Of a stretch of DNA of 64,000 nt, positions 32,806 to 44,120 are shown one piece after another. The notes below the pieces were generated by a model, which saw only the letters and a list, made by a program, of their open reading frames with translations, did not search any database and had not been told where the DNA came from. Positions within the stretch are counted from its first letter, which is position 1. Each line of letters opens with the position of its first letter. This DNA comes from Ephydatia muelleri (lineage: Eukaryota; Porifera; Demospongiae; Spongillida; Spongillidae). The stretch lies in contig JABACO010000009.1 in the NCBI GenBank assembly GCA_013339895.1, positions 4,824,344 through 4,888,343 on the forward strand. Direction: 5' to 3'. A program made the translations under genes and the position numbers.

Positions 32806-32815
32806 CAGGAAGGAG

Positions 32816-33052
32816 TGTAATGTATTACGTCATGACCGGTTATGGCCTTCCACTTCCCCGCGCTCTTCGAGCACGCCGCCTTTGTTCCTTTGTTTGAGCC
32901 ATGACACTTAACCATGTTAAAGCACGTGTTTCCGCAGTTCAACCAGATATTGTGTTGTGTATCGGTTGCTGTTTGTGTCCCATATTCTACGTTGTCTCCT
33001 CTGTCGGGTTATTGCGCAGGCCGTGTGCGTGCACCGGGTGTTGGACATAACA
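32816..33052 (+). repeat. Gypsy element 1, 3' LTR
   Basis: 237 bp with one mismatch to the 5' LTR, followed directly by the GTTT target copy. Confidence 0.95.
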
Positions 33053-33056
33053 GTTT

Positions 33057-33480
33057 GTAATACGTTGTTAAAAATCGCCTACCTTTAGTTTCTGGAAAAT
33101 CGCAGTCCATTATTCTTGTCGGACCCTTTACAACAATGCATGAAACAATTTGCTTGTTTGTAGGTGGCCAACATCCAATATCCGTTAATTCAATCTGCTG
33201 CATTTCTCCATCCTGGCTGCCCAGCGTATTGTGAAACGTTGAGGATGTTGTTGGTGCCAATGATGGTACTTTGTCTAGAACATATACTGATGGGCTTTCA
33301 TTTGACAAAGTGTCATCGGGAGAATACTCCATTGCTGAGCCTACATTCATCGCCTGTACATTTGCAGTTTTGATCACCACACGCTCCTCCTCCAAGTCCT
33401 CGTCAGCAGTAGACCTCTTAAATTATTTCAAGATCGATCCTTGCTGGGATTTCATAAAGTCATAATGAGTTCTCTTTCGC
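33057..33480 (-). pseudogene. hAT transposase relic, N-terminal piece
   Basis: Minus-strand frame from about 33,395 to 33,057, continuing the relic of 27,631-28,468. It has a low-complexity acidic start and then the family block ELTDIGCWPP...VVKGPTRIMDCDFPETKGRRFLTTYY, which is the TTF-type zinc-finger entry region of ZMYM1-like hAT proteins. It stops exactly at the Gypsy target duplication, inside a codon run that resumes at 28,468. No intact start or promoter could be assigned. Confidence 0.75.
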
Positions 33481-33589
33481 TTTCACTTTTAAGCGCCAGA
33501 ATCGTACTTAGAGCCAAACATTTTTATTTGTATTTTTATTTTTGCAAATAAATGCGTCAGGGATCAAGGTTGACCCTACTGAGGAGAAT

Positions 33590-34900
33590 GCAGAGTTCAT
33601 GGAGGGCAGGCTTGAGAATGGGTTCGGTGGCAGATAGCTGTGGAGCAGGCAGACGAGTAGTGGATCCCTGGACAGCTGTGGAGTATGGCAGATAGCTGTG
33701 GAGCAGACAGGAGTAACTGCATGCAGTACGCAACTACTGTGGAGTGGACCCTACGGCAGTCAGCAGTGGAATGAGCACTACAGCAAATGAAACCTAAGGC
33801 AGGCAAGCTACATGTATGTAATGGACCCTATGGTAGAAAATAGGACAGAGGAAAAAGTTCATATCTATTACTATCAACAAGCCAGGCACATCTGTGGAAT
33901 GGATTCCACAGTGCATGGAATCCAGAGTACTGTAGAGATGGCAGGCAGATAGGTTTGTCCAGAACACAGTCGAATAACTACCAACTAGTGTGGAGTGGAC
34001 CATATAGTAGACAATACAAATAAATAGTGTGGACCCTACGACAGACATCAACATTGTACTGTATGGAATGGACTCTACTGCAGACATGTATACTGTATTG
34101 AGTGGACCCTACTGAATGGACCCGACGGCAGACATCGGAGTGGATCATACAGTAGGCAGACAACTGTACAGTGGACCATATGTTAGAACCTCACAGCAGT
34201 GGACACTGACAGCTGAGAAGCAGACAGACATGCATGTAACTTTGCAAGCAGCTGTGGAGTGGACCATATAGCTATTCCTTCCAGTGATTGCCGTGTCAGC
34301 CATGGTGTGGACCCTCTTTTCAATGGACTCCACCCTACCCTGTGCTATTGAGTGGACTCCACCCTACCCTGTGCTATTGAGTGGACTCCACCCTACCCTG
34401 TACTATTGAATGGACTCCACCCTACCCCTTACAGCGAACAGCGTCAGCAATAGAGTGGACCCTCTTATTAATGCACTCCACACTTCCCCGTGCTATTGAG
34501 TGGACTCCACCCTACCAACTACAATATTCAGCTTGGTGCAGGCTGGTAGCGTGTGTGGTCATATAGCAGGCTGGCAAGGGTGGTGGTTGTGTTTAGCTTG
34601 GTACAACATCTATTATACCGAGTAGACCCTATGGCAGACAGCTATGAAATGAATCATATGGTGGTAAACACGACTGCAGAAACAGTTGGTACCAAAAAGC
34701 AAGCAGCGCTATGGAATGGACTCCACAGAGAGGCATTTCCAAAAGACTGCAGACAAGTATGGAGTGGACCTAACAGTAGAGAACCCCCTGTCACAGACAT
34801 CTATGGAGTTTGCCGTACAACAGAGTGAACCCTATTGTAGTCAGCCATGGAGTGGACCCTCGACTTCTGTGCTGCGCCTAAATTTGTTGAACCTTGTTGT
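33590..34900. repeat. Degenerate satellite-like region with GTGGACC motifs and a 29-bp array
   Basis: The motif GTGGACCCTA(C/T)GGCAGACA or GGAGTGGACC recurs at irregular 40-70 bp spacing through the whole interval. At 34,318-34,520 are about four more regular units of roughly 29 bp, TGGACTCCACCCTACCCTGT plus GCTATTGAG. The same unit occurs in reverse orientation at 35,340-35,370 and in the 116-bp array at 39.6 kb. No gene is supported here. Confidence 0.75.
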
Positions 34901-35329
34901 ATGACTGCTATGTTAAAGTTTTGCATATATGTACTGTTCAACATGTCAGCTATTGAACATACATGTATTAACTTGCCTACTGCCCTATTTTACCAAGGCC
35001 AGACCAACCAGGATCATAACGATAGGGCTAGTAATGACATTCACCACTAAGCGGAGCTGTTGTCCTAGCAGTGAATATCATTACTAGCCCTATCTATGAT
35101 GTATATAGCCAGAAGGGCACGTTTTGAGACAACAACCATACTACCTAGCTCTACATGTACCAGCCTTTACATGTACACGAATATGATAACCAATAACTGC
35201 ATGTACATGTACAGGAACTACATGTACTGTTATGTATATCATATGCAAACTTGACATACTCATGTACATGTAGCAGACTTAGCATAAGGTTCAACAAAAG
35301 TGCTCAGGTGATCTTTAAGGAATAGCTGA
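34901..35329. other. No gene; short hairpin and ACATGTAC-rich sequence
   Basis: Apart from the hairpin at 35,021-35,094, the interval is AT-rich with many overlapping ACATGTAC units (about 35,145-35,275). Confidence 0.5.
35021..35094. repeat. Hairpin, 24-bp arms
   Basis: Arms 35,021-35,044 and 35,071-35,094 (GATAGGGCTAGTAATGACAT core) are inverted copies with one mismatch around a 26-base loop. It may be a small fold-back MITE; no target duplication was seen. Confidence 0.75.
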
Positions 35330-35433
35330 GGGCCAGCACAAGGGGTAGGGTGGAGTCCACTAAAAAGAGAGTCCACTTCACTGTTCGCTGTAAGAGGGTT
35401 CACTCCATGTCTGACACTGTTCACTGTAAGGAA
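35330..35433. repeat. Left remainder of the 116-bp array
   Basis: A diverged unit of the 116-bp array (AGGAATAGCTG..GTAGGGTGGAGTCCACT..GGTTCACTCCATGTCTGACA) directly before the 5' LTR of Gypsy element 2. It shows that the element inserted into the array. Confidence 0.8.
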
Positions 35434-35551
35434 TGTAGCATGAACTGTTATTTATCTACATGTATGTATGTATGTACGTGCATGCGCGGATGATGGGTGT
35501 GCGTCTGTTGGAATAGAGATTCATTCCTTTTTGGTAGCTAGAGTTATCACA
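35434..35551 (+). repeat. Gypsy element 2, 5' LTR
   Basis: 118 bp; differs from the 3' LTR only at the two positions within ACGTGCATGCG (ACGCGTATGCG in the other). Confidence 0.92.
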
Positions 35552-35570
35552 TGGTGGCAGCGGTGCTAGT

Positions 35571-38500
35571 ATGTCGAAAGTTACATTAAACCCACCAGAA
35601 CCGTTTAATTTTGCCCGTCCGGACGACTGGAGTCGTTGGAAGAGACGCTTCGAACAATTCCGGGTGGCGTCAGGGCTTGACTCTGAGAGTGGCGCTAAAC
35701 AGGTATCCATGCTACTGTATTGTATGGGAGGAGAAGCCGAAATGGTTCTGACTCTTCGGTTGGGGTCAAGAAAAAGGAAAAAGAGGAATATGAGGAAGTC
35801 ATGCGGAAACTGGATAAACACTTCCAGGTGAGAAGGAACGTTATATTTGAACGCGCAAGATTCAACCGCAGAGACCAGCTCGACGGGGAGACTGCCGAGA
35901 AGTATATTACCGAATTGCATTCCCTTGTCGAGCATTGTGATTACGGGACGATGACAGAGGAAATGTTGAGGGATAGACTGGTAGTGGGAATCAGGGATAA
36001 AACGATGTCAGAAAAGCTTCAGTTGGATCAAGACCTAACGCTGGAGAAGGCCAAGATTATAATTAGGCAACGTGAAGCAATACATGACCAAGCAGAAGTC
36101 CTTCAAGTTTGAGAAAAGATGGCACTTGATGGAGCGTTTACACAGAAGAAACCACATCAAATAGCAAGTAATCATCCTGAAAGGAACAGAAAAAAGTGCA
36201 TTCGGTGTGGTAAAGGGCAGCATCTGTATCACGCATGTCCAGCAAAGGATACAGTGTGTCATAAATGTCACAGGAAAGGTCACTTTCAGAATCAATGTCT
36301 CTCAAAAACTGTTGCTGAGATACAACTTGAAGATGTAGACGAAGAGGTAAAGATGGAATCAGCGTTTCTCGGTGGGGTGGAAGCAGAAGGAATAAGACCA
36401 TGGATGGTACAAGTGCAGGTATGTGGTGTTCCACAGAAGTTCAAAATTGATACAGGGGCCGAGGTAACAGCTATATCGGAGGCATCATTCAAGTCATGCA
36501 GAGCTGGCTGGAAACTGAAACTATCGAGACCAAAGAAAACCTTATATGGACCGGCCAGCAGTGTATTGGAAGTGGTTGGAGAGTTCAAAGGGAGGTTGTC
36601 ATATGGCAACAAAGCTACACTGCAAAGTGTCTATGTGGTTAAAAATCTCAAGGTGAACCTATTAGGTCTCCCTGCAGTCATAGCACTGGCATTAGTGGCA
36701 AAGGTGGATGCACTGTCAACTAAACCAGGAGTGGCAGGTCAGTTTCCCTCTCTGTTTCAGGGTCTTGGTAGTCTTGGAGAACCATATCAAATCAAACTTC
36801 AGCCCGATGCAAAACCATTTGCACTGTTTACAGCACGACATGTTCCCTTGCCTCTACGTGACAAGGTGAAACAGGAACTGGAAAAGATGGTAGATTTGGG
36901 GGTAATTTCTAAAGTAGATGTACCCACACCTTGGTGTGCAGGGATGGTTGTGGCATCTAAAAAGAATGGTGGCATCCGTATCTGCATTGATTTCAAGCTA
37001 CTTAATAACTATGTTCAACGGGAAGTACATCCGCTCCCTAAGGTGGACAATGTCTTGGCACAATTAGCAGGAGCAAAGGTATTTAGCAAGCTGGATGCTA
37101 ACAGTGGCTTCTGGCAGATTCCACTGGCAGAACAATCACGACTGTTGACCACATTTATAACCCCATATGGACGATATTGTTTTAACAAACTTCCGTTTGG
37201 GATTTGTAGTGCTCCAGAACATTTTCAAAAACGTATGAGTCAGATACTAGAAGGACTAGACGGTGTTTTGTGCCAGATGGATGATGTTCTGTTATTCGGG
37301 AAAAATAAAGAGGAACATGATGTTAGGCTTAGAGCAGCATTGGAAAAACTTGAGGCGGCAGGGGTCACACTAAATGAAGAAAAGTGTGAGTTTGAAAAAT
37401 CCAGACTCCTCTTTCTGGGCCATATCATCGACGAACAAGGCATCCATGCAGACCCCAATAAAACTGCATCTATCAAGAATATGAAACCACCGCAAAATGT
37501 GTCTGAGTTGAGGCAGTTTCTTGGTATGGCTAATCAATTGGGAAAATTTTCCTGTGGTCTGTCTGAATTGACAAAGCCACTTCGAGAGTTGTTGGGTAAA
37601 AATACTGCCTGGCAATGGGAGAAGCACAGTTAGAAGCCTTTGAGGAGACAAAGAAAGAACTATGCAAGCCTACTGTATTGGCATTTTATGACCCTACATT
37701 GCCCACTAAAGTATCAGCTGATGCATCATCATTTGGCCTAGGAGCGGTATTACTGCAGGAGAAAGATTCAGTGTGGAAACCTGTTAGTTATGCCTCAAGG
37801 TCTATGTCAGAAACTGAACGACGGTATGCTCAAATAGAAAAAGAGGCCTTGGCAGTAACATGGGCCTGTGAGAAATTTGCTGATTACATCATTGGATTGA
37901 AAGTCCAATTAGAAACTGATCATAAGCCACTGGTACCATTGTTGAGAACTAAACAGATGAGTGACTTACCACCAAGGATTCTCCGCTTCAGGATGAGGCT
38001 GGCTCGGTTTGATTATGTGATAAATCACGTCCCTGGCAAATTGCTATGTACCGCGGATGCATTATCACGGGCACCATTAACACACACCCCTACTACTCCA
38101 GAAGAGGAGGAGGAAGTTGAGTACCTGATGGAAGCTTGTGTCAGTCACTTACCTGCCAGTCACCATCAACTTTCTGAGTACATCAAGGCCCAGGCACAAG
38201 ATGCTGTGTGTTCTCAGATAATGAGATATTGCACAGAAGGATGGCCAGATAAGCATAAAATACTCCCTGTCTTAAAACTGTATTGGAAACTTCAGGGAGA
38301 ACTAACAGTTCATAACAACTTGTTGCTTTTTAGGACAAGAATTGTGGTTCCTAACGCGCTGCAAAGAGAAACTTTGCAGAAGATCCACAACGGTCATCAG
38401 GGAATTCAGAGGTGCAGGCTCAGAGCCCAATCCTCTGTGTGGTGGCCAGGAATCTCGCAACACATTAGTGATCTGATTGAAAACTGCCATGTGTGTGCAA

Positions 38501-39183
38501 AAAAATCAAAACAATATCACGAACCATTAATGTCCACTCCCCTTCCAGATTACCCATGGCAAAGGGTTGCCTCAGATCTTTTCTTCCTAGGTAGTGACTC
38601 ATATCTATTAATAGTAGATTACTTTTCAAGATACCCTGAGGTAATTAAGCTGAAATCTACCACCTCCAGGGGTATAATTGAAGCCATGAAAGCTGTATTC
38701 TCCAGATATGGGATTCCGCAAACTGTTAGGAGTGATAACGGTCCACAATATTCCTCAGAAGAGTTCTCCAAATTTGCAGCTGAATATAACTTCTATCATG
38801 AAACCAGCAGCCCACATTTCGCACAAAGTAACGGGCAAGCCGAAAGGACAGTTCAAACAATGAAGAACTTGCTGAGAGAGTCAACTGATCCATATATGGC
38901 ACTGCTAACATATCGGTCTACTCCATTGCCCTGGTGTGGCTTGTCGCCGGCTGAGCTCCTTATGGGAAGGTGCTTACGGACCAATTTGCCGCAAGTGGTA
39001 GACCGATTGAAGCCTACATGGCAATACATAGAAAGATTTCGTAAGAAGGATAAGGAATTTAAGGATGAGCAAAAGCGACACTATGATCAGCGTCACAAAT
39101 GTCGTCCCCTACCTGATATTCCAGATGGGTCCAAAGTTTGGGTCATGGATGGGGATATACCAACACTAGCTACTGTACTGTAA
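35571..39183 (+). pseudogene. Broken Gag-Pol of Gypsy element 2
   Basis: The gene starts at 35,571 and shows, in order: a Gag region with PEPFNFARPDDWSRWKRRFEQ; two zinc knuckles (CIRCGKGQHLYHAC, CHKCHRKGHFQNQC, about 36,198-36,300); a protease with KIDTGAEVTAIS (36,445); reverse transcriptase with QMDDVLLFG (37,272); RNase H with SADASSFGLGAVLL (37,716); and an integrase with an HHCC finger (38,392-38,502), VASDLFF, VRSDNGPQYSS and NGQAERTVQTM. Damage consists of a frameshift near 35,755 in Gag, an in-frame TGA at 36,110-36,112 before the zinc knuckles, a frameshift near 37,620 between reverse transcriptase and RNase H, and another near 39,170 before the C-terminal tail (which continues to about 39,371). 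The catalytic motifs themselves remain. Confidence 0.9.
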
Positions 39184-39468
39184 CTCATCAAGTGGAGGCA
39201 CCACGTTCTTACACAGTAGAAACTGAGAAGGGTACCATTCGTCGTAACAGGTATCACCTTAAAGCTGCACCACCAGTTCCAGACCCAGAAGGGGGGACTC
39301 TACCTTCATCTACAGAAGCGGAAAAAATGGTGGCTGGAGATCAAAGAAATCAGATTTATCAGCAAACATAAACCACCTCCCCTCCTCACCGTATAATGAC
39401 TCGGTCACGGACAAGAACGGCCATACATGTACGACCACCAGACAGATACTAGACTCCAGAAAGGGAGA

Positions 39469-39586
39469 TGTAGCATGAACTGTTATTTATCTACATGTAT
39501 GTATGTATGTACGCGTATGCGCGGATGATGGGTGTGCGTCTGTTGGAATAGAGATTCATTCCTTTTTGGTAGCTAGAGTTATCACA
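39469..39586 (+). repeat. Gypsy element 2, 3' LTR
   Basis: 118 bp, followed by the AGGAA target copy and the 116-bp array. Confidence 0.92.
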
Positions 39587-39950
39587 AGGAATAGCTGTAG
39601 GGTGCAGCACAGGGGGGTAGGGTGGAGTCCACTCAATAGCACAGGGTAGGGTGGAGTCCGATCAAAAAAGGGTTCACTCCATAGCTGACACTGTTCACTG
39701 TAAGGAATAGCTGTAGGGTGCAGCACAGGGGGGTAGGGTGGAGTCCACTCAATAGCACAGGGTAGGGTGGAGTCCAATCAAAAGAGGGTTCACTCCATGT
39801 CTGACACTGTTCACGGTAAGGAATAGCTGTAGGGTGCAGCACAGGGGGGTAGGGTGGAGTCCACTCAATAGCACAGGGTAGGGTGGAGTCCGATCAAAAG
39901 AGGGTTCACTCCATAGCTGACACTGTTCACTGTAAGGAATAGCTGTATAA
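39587..39950. repeat. 116-bp tandem repeat, three units plus a partial one
   Basis: Units start at 39,587, 39,703, 39,819 and 39,935 and are nearly identical (AGGAATAGCTGTAGGGTGCA...TGACACTGTTCACTGTA). Each contains two GGGTAGGGTGGAGTCC blocks. The array continues leftward beyond the inserted Gypsy element. Confidence 0.95.
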
Positions 39951-40189
39951 GTAATTCTACAATCTGTGGTTTCCCTACATGTACATGTACAATTCCACCC
40001 CTATAACCAAAACAACACCTGGCAAGCAGTACAGGTGACATCTATGCTCCATACAGCATCACAACAAAACAAATTGATTGTACCTTGAAATCTAAATCTT
40101 TGGCAAGTCTAGAAAATTTAAAGCAGATTGGAAAGTGCCCCCTTTGTAAATTTACAATGCCACACATCTATGTGACGAGTTCTCAAAAG
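39951..40189. other. No gene seen
   Basis: Short AT-rich spacer between two tandem arrays. Confidence 0.3.
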
Positions 40190-40490
40190 AACTTAATAAG
40201 GTGACCCCTTAACAAAAGGTGTACAGAGATGACTCTTAATGACACAGATGTACGGTATACAGGTGACCCCTTAACGACATATACATAAGGTGTACAGAGA
40301 TGACTGGACTTAACGACACAGATGTATGGTGTACAGGTGACCCCTTAACAACACATACATAAGGTGTACAGAGATGACTCTTAACGAGACAGATGTATGG
40401 TGTACAGGTGACCCCTTAACGACACATACATAAGGTGTACAGAGATGACCCTTTAATGACACAGACGTATGATGCATACTGCAGAGGTGA
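40190..40490. repeat. ~70-bp tandem repeat
   Basis: About four units containing GTGACCCCTTAACGACA, CATACATAAGGTGTACAGAG and GATGTATGGTGTACAG. Unit length varies between roughly 62 and 75 bp by small internal changes. Confidence 0.85.
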
Positions 40491-40675
40491 CCTTAAACTA
40501 CGCATGCATCTCACAATATGGTTCGTTTGTCATGAACCATGCTTGGTCTTGTTGTGAGTGTAGAGTGCGCCGTACTTCTTGCCACACACCGAACAGGAAA
40601 ATGGCCTGTCAATTTCAGATTTTTTCCTACGCCTGCACTTGGATGGACCCTGGCTTCCTTCGTCAACACTGGAAT

Positions 40676-41749
40676 TCAATTGTCCACCTTAGTGGCATCA
40701 CCGTGTTCATCACATGGAACAGTAGGCTGCTTGTGAGTGTTTTTTTTGTGTAGGGACAGAGCCGGGCCACTGGCATACCTCTTGCCACATACAGTGCACT
40801 GGTAGGCAAGGATCAGTTCAGACCTGGGTCTGCGTTTCCTTCTGCCAGAAACACAACCATCCTCTCCGTCTTGCACTTCACTGTATGTGTCCTCTGCAGA
40901 CTCATGACCCTCAACAGTAGGTGAGTGAGGAATGGCAGTTGAAGGTCCAGGTTGGTCGCTTTCTGGTAGGGATGAAGCATTGCCAGAGTCGGGCCCTGTG
41001 CCTGGTGGAGGCTTTGGACACACCTTGTCCCTTTTTTGGGGGTCATGAACGTATTCCCTCACCCTTTCATACAGGTACAGTGACCGAGTCAGGGACAATC
41101 CGCTGGGTGTAATAACAGGTGGCATCACTTAGCTCTGATAAGCATCCTGTATGTCCTTTATGGCCACTCCAGCCCTCAGCATGGTCACCTCGGTTGGGTT
41201 TGTGTCCGATGGCAAGGTCTTCATTTTCATGACACCAGGGTGTTTGCGGTCAAACCGGAATGTGTAGCAGCAGCCTAGGCCAGCCCGAGGAGTAAACCAC
41301 TGGCCCAGAAAGGCATTCCAGTCATAGTAGTGCCAGTCCTGGTACAGCTGTGGCACACATGTGACGTCCTGGCCACACTGCCGGACACAGTCAGCTAGGT
41401 CGTCCATATCATCTACATGGTCCGGTAGTACTTCTTGAAAAGGCCAAAGTAGGAATCTGGTCTGAACTTTGTGTGCCCAGGTAGCATGAAGTTCAGCTGG
41501 ATGGTGTCATGTTGTCCAGTGATGACCCGCCAGGCCAGGTACCACATCATGGTGGTGTTCTTGTTCTGGCCCACACAGTTGTCGGCCTGAAGTGCTACAC
41601 GCCTCTCTCCCAGTCCATGTAGGTGGAAGAAGGCATGCACCAGGCTGACCACACCCTTGCCGGCCTGCTCTGCCTCGTCAATTAGGAAGAACACCTGGCG
41701 GGACAGCAGCTCACAACACACACCAAACACCTGGACCTTGCGAGGTGTC
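40676..41749 (-). pseudogene. Transposase-like gene fragment with C-terminal C2H2 finger
   Basis: Minus-strand coding region starting at a clear acceptor (TTTTTATTTCAG before 41,749). It contains VFFLIDEAEQAGKG, ADNCVGQNKNTTMMWYLAWR, MLPGHTKFRPDSYFGLFKK, then WNAFLGQWFTP, GLSLTRSLYLYERVREYV and a C-terminal zinc finger CTVCGKRYASGPALSLHKKN TH. I recognise the DNCxGQNKN...GHTKFxPD arrangement from a transposase-like family (the DUF7869-type proteins) common in invertebrates. The Asp in LIDE, the Asp in ADN and the GHTKF region could be its DDE-like core; this is inference. A frameshift near 41,410 and an in-frame TAA at 41,129-41,131 break the frame, so it is probably dead. The N-terminal part was not found upstream. 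Confidence 0.6.
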
Positions 41750-42754
41750 CTGAAATAAAAAGTGCCCCTTTGCTGTGAGCTGTACAGTTGAAATCGTGAT
41801 ACTTGAGCATAAAATCTTTTTCAGCACTTCAATTTTTGGCATTAGTTTTTGGAAAAATGGTGAATGATATCACAAATCTGATTGCATATTTATGTTGATA
41901 AACTATATGCATATATCGAAAGTGTGAAGTTGTCACGTGACTTTGTAATTTAACAGTTTCGTTTGTGCAGCCTGCTCAATAAGCACGTTTTGGATTGTTT
42001 CTCCAACATTACGTGACGGATTGGCCTGAATCTTGCTATATATATACTATGTCAATGGCTCTATCGATCGTTCGAGTCGAAATTTCAACGCGGTAAACCG
42101 TTACAGTTTAGTCTCCATATACGTGTTGTTTAGAGGTTGTAAAGGTTTTAGATAATTTTACCAATAAGAATTTCTAATGGGCATCACATTTACCTGTTAT
42201 AGATAGTTAAGAGGTGTATACACTAGAAACAACCAAAAAACCAGTATAGTAGATTACTTTTTTGCTAAAACATTCATCCAAACCTGTAGGCATTGATTGT
42301 CGTCCATTTTCAAATGAATAATGTTATTAACTTCATTGATGAGTTTGTTCACTAAATGGCTGAAGTTCAATACGGAGACGGTTCTTTTCAGAGCCAAACT
42401 TTCAGAGCCAAACTCAGAGCCCTTCGTCAAGTCGAGCAACACGAAGAAGTAGTGTTGCCGCGTCAGTAGTTTGGGAAGCTTTGAAGCGAAAGGGAGCTCA
42501 GAGGGGATCTCCTAAAGCTGCTAGTTTGAGTCGATTGTGCTGCCGAAGCAAGATTCCCATAAGAAATCGCAGGACCTCATCCGAACTAGCTGAAAATGCT
42601 GCCAAGGAACTCGAGTCACTATCGGAGTACATGCCGATATCGAAGCCAGGACGCTAGCTTTGCGATTGTATTACATGGAGGTGGTGGGAAAAAAATCTCC
42701 TACGAATGCCCAGAATATGGTCAGCAAAATGTTCGGACAAAACAAAATCTCAGC
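41750..42754. other. No confident gene; possible exon 42,455-42,655
   Basis: AT-rich. One open plus frame around 42,455-42,655 codes for an Arg/Ser-rich stretch (SVAASVVWEALKRKGAQRG...) which could be an N-terminal exon of the gene at 44.1 kb. No splice pairing could be shown. A short direct repeat TTCAGAGCCAAACT occurs at 42,390-42,415. Confidence 0.25.
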
Positions 42755-43496
42755 ATACACTAGCTATAGCGCCTTCACATGGGTACACTAGTACACACAC
42801 ACACTGACAACACACATGCATACACACATATACAGATGACTGATGTAGATGACAAACAAATCCCTCAGCATTGCTTTGATGTTTTAGGCCCCTCCCACTC
42901 ATATTGTGCCAGTAACACACGCACATGATGACTGATGTAGATATCAGTTTTGACAAAACAAAACCTCAGCATTGCTTTTAAGTTATAGGCCCCTCCCACA
43001 AGTATTGTGCCAGTACACACACACACACACACATGCACACACATATACAATGCATAGTAGGAGTGTGTAGGCTAAAACACCTCAGCATTGCTTTGAAGTT
43101 AGGGCCCTTCCATTATAACACATGCACACACACACACATACATGTACATGTTATTGTATAGGCATATATAGTAACTTCAGTATTAACAAGCATTGCATAT
43201 GGACTGATGTAGATGTAAAGTTTTGACAAAACAAAACCTCAGCATTGCTTTGAAGTTTGTGCCAATACACACACACAGACACACACACACTGACACTGAC
43301 ACACACACATGCACATATACACTGATGACTGATGTAGATGTCAGTTTTGACAAAACAAAACCTCAGCATTGCTTTGAAGTTAAAGGCCCCTCCCACAAGT
43401 ATTGTGCAGTACACACACACACACATACACAATGCATAGTAGGAGTGTGTGGGCAAAACCACATCCGCATTGCTTTGAAGTTAGGGCCCCTTCCAT

Positions 43497-43540
<44 letters not shown>

Positions 43541-43725
43541 TACATGTACATGTTATTGTATATGCATAGTAACTTAAGTACAAACAAGCATTGCATATGC
43601 AGATGCACAGATGTCTAAACAAAACCTCTGAAGTTAGGGTCCCTCCCACAAGTATAGTACACACACACATGCACACATGCACACATGCTGACACACACTG
43701 ACACACACATTGACACACTCTTACT
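42755..43725. repeat. Degenerate tandem repeat with embedded (CA)n tracts
   Basis: Five or six units carrying GATGACTGATGTAGATGTCA, GACAAAACAAAACCTCAGCA and CATTGCTTTGAAGTT..GGCCCCTCCCA blocks, separated by CA runs of different length. Unit length is about 130-200 bp, the variation coming mainly from the CA runs. Cys-Val and His-Thr frames through it are not genes. Confidence 0.85.
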
Positions 43726-44120
43726 CTAGTTCATAATATTTCAGACTTGGTGTAAACATATTAAACAGCAATCTGACCAGCCTAGTGTAATGTGTATTTA
43801 ATATATATTATAAAGCTCTAATTTAATCTTATGTATCTCATGTACGGTTTCACACAGGTATTGTATCTGATGGATAGATTTTGAATTTTATCACGAGCTG
43901 TCCATGTTTCTACTCGCAACACCACGGTCCTATCAAATAAAGAAAGCTCGAACACAGCAGAACAAATCATTAAAGACCAGAATTCACCGCATACCCACCC
44001 CACATCATGGCGTATATTGTTCCATAAAGGAGAGGTTATGTGATGAAATAGGACAGCTAGTGAGCAACATTTGAACTATATGGCTGTTTTTTACTGCATT
44101 CCATGCACATGTTTTGTTAG
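43726..44120. other. No gene seen
   Basis: AT-rich sequence upstream of the spliced gene at 44.1 kb. Any earlier exons of that gene could lie here but were not recognised. Confidence 0.3.

Larger units (their letters stand above)
28469..33052 (+). mobile_element. Full-length Gypsy (Ty3-like) LTR retrotransposon, young
   Basis: A 4,584-bp element with 237-bp LTRs, each TG...CA (TGTAATGTATTACG to GGACATAACA). A 4-bp target duplication GTTT flanks it (28,465-28,468 and 33,053-33,056). A primer-binding site beginning TGGCGACGAGG follows the 5' LTR, and a purine-rich stretch (AGCAGGAAGGAG) precedes the 3' LTR. It inserted into the coding frame of the ZMYM1-like hAT relic. Its single open frame is intact, so it may be or recently have been mobile. 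No envelope-like frame is present. Confidence 0.92.
35434..39586 (+). mobile_element. Gypsy LTR retrotransposon 2, inactivated
   Basis: A 4,153-bp element with 118-bp LTRs (TGTAGCATGAACTG to GTTATCACA) and a 5-bp target duplication AGGAA (35,429-35,433 and 39,587-39,591). The LTRs differ at two positions. A primer-binding site starting TGGTGGCAGCGG follows the 5' LTR, and a purine run (AGAAAGGGAGA) precedes the 3' LTR. It lies within a 116-bp satellite array. The LTRs are unusually short. Confidence 0.9.
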
